A stretch of 8,748 bases of DNA from OMOG01 sp041485845. GTDB taxonomy: Bacteria > Acidobacteriota > Terriglobia > Bryobacterales > Bryobacteraceae. Position 1 is the first letter of the stretch, and each line of letters starts with the position of its first letter. The notes beneath the pieces were generated by a model. It was not told the origin of the DNA. It was given only the letters and a program-made list of their open reading frames with translations, and did no database searches. The stretch lies in contig JBGPKH010000369.1 of the NCBI GenBank assembly GCA_041485845.1, positions 1 through 8,748 of the forward strand, in the 5' to 3' direction. The position numbers were made by a program, and so were the translations under genes. Shown here piece after piece: positions 5,439 through 8,748 of the stretch.

Positions 5439-5819
5439 TCACGATTCACTGGACGGACCTGACTGACGATTCCCCGACCCGCAGGACCCGACGCTTGGAG
5501 GACTGTCATTTGCGTCACAGCCTCCTGGGCCGCGTGGCCCTGGATCATCACCTTCGCTGTTCACCTGGATGCTGTCCAGCACGTCGACTGGCACTTCCCG
5601 ATCATCCGGGAACAGGCTCAAGGTTCGGAAATCCTGTTCGTCTTTGTCGAAGACCTCCAGCGTCTTGCGCCATGCAGCTTGCTGCTGGTCGTTGATCTCG
5701 CCCAAATACAACACGGTGCGCTGCACGGTTCTGAAGCCGGGCAAACGGCGATTCTCCACCACGCTGAAGTAGCGGTGAAGCCTGTCATCCTTTTTTCGCT
5801 GCGTGCTGCGCAGAAACAT
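5439..5819 (-). pseudogene. IS1634-type transposase, N-terminal remnant
   Basis: From the ATG at 5819 the first ~87 residues have the typical N-terminus of IS1634-family transposases (MFLRSTQRKKDDRLHRYFSV, VVENRRLPGFRTVQRTVLYL, LGEINDQQQAAWRKTLEVF, then a LFPDDREVPVD-like stretch). Near position 5560 the similarity stops and is replaced by low-complexity Gly/Pro/Ser-rich sequence up to the stop at 5439. Family members are roughly 500-600 residues, so the whole DDE catalytic region is missing, and I could not find it in the other frames downstream. No SD precedes the ATG, and no terminal inverted repeats were identified. The piece is a dead insertion-sequence relic, possibly left by deletion or recombination. 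The frame is open upstream to 5852, but those extra 11 residues do not look part of the family. Confidence 0.72.
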
Positions 5820-5967
5820 GGAGAAGCAGCAGCATGCCAGAAATCGAGCCAAAAGAGGGCGAAGTCTTCACTAAGCGAGTTTCAGGCCTTTTTCGGAAAA
5901 CCGTGTTGCAGGCAAACCAAATATAATTCGACCGGGCCGAAAACCCGCTCGAAGTGCGAAGGTCAGG

Positions 5968-6252
5968 CTAGTTCACCTGACGAACCGGGCAGTCGAAGTC
6001 GCAATCCTCCGGCCCCGCAAGCGAGGGAGGCGGTTCGGGTTGCTCCGTTTCCGGCACAATGCCGGCCGCCTGAAACGCCGCCAGAGGGAACTCGAAGGTG
6101 ACCGGCTCGCAGTCCTCGGAGACCCACCGGCCGCTCACCAGGCGGTACTCCGCCACGTCATCTTCATCCCGCAGAGCCACCCGCATGAGGCTGCCGGTGA
6201 GGACCAATAGTATTCCGGCCAGGACGCGGCCATCGGTGTAGCGGATCAGCAT
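5968..6252 (-). CDS. Small hypothetical protein, 94 residues
   Basis: I do not recognise a named family with confidence. The ATG at 6252 is preceded by GTGGAA, a weak SD-like sequence. The N-terminal two thirds look like a compact alpha/beta or all-beta protein (MLIRYTDGRVLAGILLVLTG, then MRVALRDEDDVAEYRLVSG and RWVSEDCEPVTFEFP). The C-terminus is acidic and Pro-rich, with two Cys (CDFDC). There is no signal peptide, and the hydrophobic run at 12-20 is too short for a membrane helix. From memory, proteins starting in this style occur in other acidobacterial genomes as conserved hypotheticals; a search would confirm. It stands alone between the transposase relic and the cytochrome upstream region, transcribed away from the cytochrome. 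A sigma-54-like element at 6532-6548, nearer consensus on this strand, could drive it with a long leader. Confidence 0.6.
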   Translation of the reverse strand: MLIRYTDGRVLAGILLVLTGSLMRVALRDEDDVAEYRLVSGRWVSEDCEPVTFEFPLAAFQAAGIVPETEQPEPPPSLAGPEDCDFDCPVRQVN

Positions 6253-6329
6253 AGTTTTTCCACAACCATCATCGGCTGACCGCTGCGTGCCTGGCCAGTC
6301 CCAAGCGTACCGTCATCGTGCCCGTTTCG

Positions 6330-6349
6330 GCTTAAGGAGAATCCTAAGC
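6330..6349. promoter_or_regulatory. Bulged inverted repeat
   Basis: GCTTA-a-GGA, loop GAA, TCC-TAAGC: 8 base pairs with one bulged A. No T-run follows it on either strand, so a terminator is unlikely. It could be an operator or RNA hairpin. Confidence 0.35.
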
Positions 6350-6406
6350 GGACTCGGGAAAAACCGTGTCATGGGTCTCATGGCCGATTCAAAGCGGACG
6401 GGTTAG

Positions 6407-6419
6407 ACCTAATTTAGGT
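6407..6419. promoter_or_regulatory. Candidate operator palindrome
   Basis: ACCTAA (6407-6412) and TTAGGT (6414-6419) are perfect reverse complements around one T. It lies in AT-rich sequence 162 bp upstream of the cytochrome ATG. The size and symmetry suit a dimeric regulator, but no family is identified. Confidence 0.35.
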
Positions 6420-6531
6420 TATTAAGATCTGATTGGGTGAATATTCGCAACACCGCGTGAAGCGCCCCACACTCCCCTTGGGGCGCCGTCGCAAAAAGCG
6501 CTAAACCCTGTAGAACAAACAAGCACCGCGA

Positions 6532-6548
6532 TGGCAAGCGGCGTGCCA
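6532..6548. promoter_or_regulatory. Sigma-54-like -24/-12 element (dyad, both orientations)
   Basis: TGGCA and TGCCA are separated by 7 nt, giving GG-N10-GC on both strands. Against TGGCACG-N4-TTGCW, the plus strand matches 9 of 12 defined positions and the minus strand 11 of 12. On the plus strand a start site near 6558 would lie just before the SD (6566-6569) and ATG (6582) of the cytochrome. On the minus strand it would point toward the small protein at 6252 with a leader of about 270 nt. Confidence 0.35.
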
Positions 6549-6565
6549 AGCGTATCTATTCTGTT

Positions 6566-6569
6566 GGAG
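6566..6569 (+). promoter_or_regulatory. Ribosome binding site of the cytochrome
   Basis: GGAG lies 12 nt before the ATG at 6582, longer than usual spacing. The start is nonetheless supported by the signal peptide that follows immediately. Confidence 0.5.
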
Positions 6570-6581
6570 CCAGATTGACTC

Positions 6582-8609
6582 ATGAAGAATTGCTCTGCAC
6601 TTGTTAGGGTTGCGTTGGTTTTCCTGACCAGCATGCTTCTGATCACCGCGTCCGCCGCCGATCGTCCGGTGAAACAGAACAAGGATTACCACCCCGCCGC
6701 GGCGCCGTCCGCCGGCTTCCCGTTCGTGACCACCGGCGTTGTGGCGAAGATCAAGAGTGCCACTATCGCCAAAGACGGCGCCATCGTTGCCCGCTTCACC
6801 GTAACCGATTCCAAGGGTCGCGGCCTCGACGTAGACGGCGTTCAGACCGCCGGCACGCTCAGCATCCGCTTCGTGGCGGCCTACATTCCCGCCAACAAAT
6901 CGCAGTACCTCGCCTACACCACCAGCGTCCTCACGGCGACTTCCAACAAGAATCCGCCGCAAACCGTGGCGGGCACGGATTCGGGCGGCACGTTCACGCT
7001 GATCGATGCCGCAACGGGCACCTACGACTACACGTTCAAGACCAAGGCGCCGGCCAATTTCGATGCCACCGCCACCCACAGCATCGGCATGCAGGCGGAA
7101 CGGAACCTGACGGAGTTCGATATTCCGGGGACCGCGGCCTCCGATGACGTATTCACCTTCGTGCCGAGCGGCGCGCCGGTCACCCATGTCCGCGACATCG
7201 TCAACGAGGCCAGTTGCAACGGCTGCCACGACCCCATCAGCGCCCACGGCGGCGGCCGCAAGAAGTTGGCCTACTGCGTGATGTGCCACACGCCGCAAAG
7301 CGTCAATCCCGACACCCTCAATACGGCAGACATGCCGGTGTTCATTCACAAGCTGCACACGGGGGCGAACCTGTCCAGCGTGAAAGCCGGCGGCAAGTAC
7401 TTTATGGTCCACCGCGGAGCCGTCACCGACTTCTCCGATATCGTCTACCCGCAGGACACCCGCAACTGCACTTCCTGCCACGCAGCCGGGACGAAACAGG
7501 CCGACAACTGGAAGACCGTGCCCACCCGCGCGGTGTGCGGCTCGTGCCACGAAACGGTCAATTTCGCAACCGGCGAGAATCACGCCAATCTGCCGCAGGT
7601 GGATGACAACCAGTGCCGCCAGTGCCACTCTTCGGAAGCCACCATGGACTTCGATCTCTCGATCCCGGGCGCGCACGTGGTCCCCAACAAGTCGAAGTCG
7701 CTTCCCGGACTCGTCACCCAGATCATGAAGGTCGAGAACGCCACCCCGGGCCAGGCCCCGATCGTGACGTTCAAAGTGACCGACAAGGCGGGCAACCCGG
7801 TCGACATCAGCAAGCTGACGCAGATTCGAGTGGTCATGAACGGCCCCAATACGGATTACGGCACGATGCCGAACGGCATGGCGCGCGTTTCGGAAAATCC
7901 GGCCACCACGCAGGGCAGCAACGGCGTCTACATGTACAACATGACCGCCAAGATTCCGGCGGCTGCGGCAGGCTCCTATACGATTTCCCTGCAGGCGCGC
8001 AATACCGTGACCCTCCTGCCCGGTACGCAGAAGCAGACCACGGCCACCGATTCCGCCAAGCCCGTCGAGCACTACTTCTCGGTGGACCAGAGCAAAATGG
8101 AGCCCCGGCGCCAGGCGGTTGCAACCGAGAAGTGCAGCGCCTGCCACCAGGACCTGACCTTCGTCCACGGCGGTACGCGCGGCTCTACCCAGGAATGCGT
8201 GATCTGTCATAACCCGACGCTGGTGGACGGCGCCTCCAAGCAGAGCGTGAGCATGGCGACCCAGATTCACAGCACGCATCGCGGTGAGAACCTGGCGAAG
8301 CCGTACGTGCTGGGAACCACCAATTACCAGGAAGTCCGGTACCCCGGCGACCTGCGGAATTGCAGTACCTGCCACGTCAATAATTCGTATCAGGTGGACA
8401 ACGTCGGCGCCGTGGCTGCAATCGCCACACCAGCCGCCTTGACCCCCACGACGCCTCCCATCGCGGCGGCTTGCCTGGGTTGCCATGACGACCGGTCGGC
8501 TGCGGTCCATGCCATCGTCAACACCTCGCAGTACGGCGAAAGTTGCGTAACCTGCCACGGGCTGAACGCCGATTTCGCTGTGGACAAAGTCCACGCCAGA
8601 GGCCAATAG
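6582..8609 (+). CDS. Decaheme c-type cytochrome, OmcA/MtrC family
   Basis: 675 residues with ten CXXCH haem-binding motifs in two clusters of five: Cys212, 232, 296, 319 and 345, then Cys518, 539, 594, 631 and 655 (first Cys of each). Each pentaheme cluster is preceded by a beta-rich domain (about 45-195 and 370-500), the four-domain plan of OmcA/MtrC. His-containing segments such as FIHKLHTG (254-261) and QIHSTHRGEN (561-570) probably supply distal haem ligands. In relatives these proteins carry electrons across the outer surface to minerals or soluble acceptors. Residues 1-25 form a signal peptide with a likely ASA cleavage before ADRP. Cys4 is in the positive N-terminal part and is not a lipobox, so unlike MtrC/OmcA this protein looks soluble or otherwise anchored. 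Outside the haem motifs there is no cysteine except Cys4. No MtrA/MtrB-type partner is in the window. Family call is secure; acceptor and location are inferred. Confidence 0.93.
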   Translation: MKNCSALVRVALVFLTSMLLITASAADRPVKQNKDYHPAAAPSAGFPFVTTGVVAKIKSATIAKDGAIVARFTVTDSKGRGLDVDGVQTAGTLSIRFVAAYIPANKSQYLAYTTSVLTATSNKNPPQTVAGTDSGGTFTLIDAATGTYDYTFKTKAPANFDATATHSIGMQAERNLTEFDIPGTAASDDVFTFVPSGAPVTHVRDIVNEASCNGCHDPISAHGGGRKKLAYCVMCHTPQSVNPDTLNTADMPVFIHKLHTGANLSSVKAGGKYFMVHRGAVTDFSDIVYPQDTRNCTSCHAAGTKQADNWKTVPTRAVCGSCHETVNFATGENHANLPQVDDNQCRQCHSSEATMDFDLSIPGAHVVPNKSKSLPGLVTQIMKVENATPGQAPIVTFKVTDKAGNPVDISKLTQIRVVMNGPNTDYGTMPNGMARVSENPATTQGSNGVYMYNMTAKIPAAAAGSYTISLQARNTVTLLPGTQKQTTATDSAKPVEHYFSVDQSKMEPRRQAVATEKCSACHQDLTFVHGGTRGSTQECVICHNPTLVDGASKQSVSMATQIHSTHRGENLAKPYVLGTTNYQEVRYPGDLRNCSTCHVNNSYQVDNVGAVAAIATPAALTPTTPPIAAACLGCHDDRSAAVHAIVNTSQYGESCVTCHGLNADFAVDKVHARGQ

Positions 8610-8748
8610 CTCCCCATTGACCAGTGGCACAGGCTCTTGACCTGCGCTTCATAGTGCATCTCTTTGTAAACTGACTGTCCAATAGGCCAATGTCGAATAT
8701 GGGCCAATCCTCGGGGCTCGCGAAACCGATGATCCTCCACATGTTGGC
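8610..8748. other. Region downstream of the cytochrome, nothing recognised
   Basis: 139 bp to the window end. No gene with recognisable content and no hairpin-plus-T-run terminator was seen. GGCCAAT occurs twice here (8685, 8702) and once at the cytochrome stop (8601). Confidence 0.5.

Larger units (their letters stand above)
6253..6581. other. Divergent intergenic region upstream of the cytochrome
   Basis: About 330 bp without a gene, between two divergently transcribed genes. It is locally AT-richer at 6405-6450. It contains an 8-bp bulged hairpin (6330-6349), a 13-nt perfect palindrome (6407-6419) and a GG-N10-GC dyad (6532-6548), annotated separately. It is the probable control region of the cytochrome gene. 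Confidence 0.6.

Noticed and set aside
5032..5442. 136-residue minus-strand open frame
   Set aside because: Composition is dominated by Arg, Gly and Pro without domains; it runs through several hairpins and the short leader-like frame, typical of spurious frames in GC-rich DNA.
5081..5695. 204-residue plus-strand open frame
   Set aside because: Its second half is antisense to the recognisable transposase remnant, and the first half is Arg/Pro-rich with no motif.
8580..8594. GTGGAC-AAA-GTCCAC hairpin as a terminator of the cytochrome gene
   Set aside because: It lies inside the coding sequence before the stop and is not followed by a T-run.
6501..8630. 709-residue minus-strand open frame opposite the cytochrome
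   Set aside because: It is the antisense of a gene with ten unmistakable haem motifs; its Gly/Arg/His/Val bias comes from codon complementarity.
8601..8708. Three GGCCAAT repeats near the window end
   Set aside because: A 7-mer three times with irregular spacing is weak evidence; no array structure or function can be supported.
8518..8742. Minus-strand open frame entering from the right end
   Set aside because: No recognisable motif, and it ends inside the antisense of the cytochrome gene.

Overview
The window is GC-rich bacterial DNA. Its gene content and several recognisable protein styles suggest an Acidobacteriota genome of the Bryobacterales/Solibacter type. The cues are a DUF4097-like protein paired with a double-PDZ protein, a coiled-coil/WbdD-like methyltransferase carrying RPLPDGRGSE-type repeat peptides, and an OmcA/MtrC-family decaheme cytochrome. 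The taxonomic call is inference from protein style, not a database match.

Layout, left to right. (1) Positions 3-1869, plus strand: the 3' part of a glycine-rich DUF4097-like beta-repeat protein, then 10 nt later a secreted two-PDZ protein; probably one operon. (2) Positions 1837-4899, minus strand: a tight three-gene operon reading leftward. It holds an ArgZ/TIGR00300-type ornithine cyclodeaminase, QueF (queuosine biosynthesis, 4-nt ATGA overlap) and a coiled-coil SAM methyltransferase (14-nt overlap, GTG start). The methyltransferase converges on the PDZ gene, and their 3' ends overlap by 33 bp. (3) Positions 4900-5438: no convincing gene, but many perfect hairpins and a second copy of a REP-like repeat also found inside the methyltransferase gene. 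(4) Positions 5439-5819, minus: the N-terminal remnant of an IS1634-type transposase. (5) Positions 5968-6252, minus: a small unrecognised protein. (6) Positions 6253-6581: a divergent intergenic region with two dyad elements and a GG-N10-GC element resembling a sigma-54 promoter. (7) Positions 6582-8609, plus: a secreted decaheme c-type cytochrome with two pentaheme clusters. (8) Positions 8610-8748: nothing recognised.

How the genes may work together. The three minus-strand operon genes (ornithine to proline, preQ0 to preQ1, and a methyltransferase probably tied to surface polysaccharide) share no obvious pathway, but their overlaps imply co-expression. The cytochrome stands alone: no MtrA/MtrB-like partner is in the window. 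No defence system, CRISPR array, tRNA or rRNA gene was seen. The most interesting points are repeat elements domesticated in frame within the methyltransferase linker, a QueF with Gln at the usual catalytic His, a decaheme cytochrome without lipobox or spare cysteines, and the sigma-54-like element just upstream of it.
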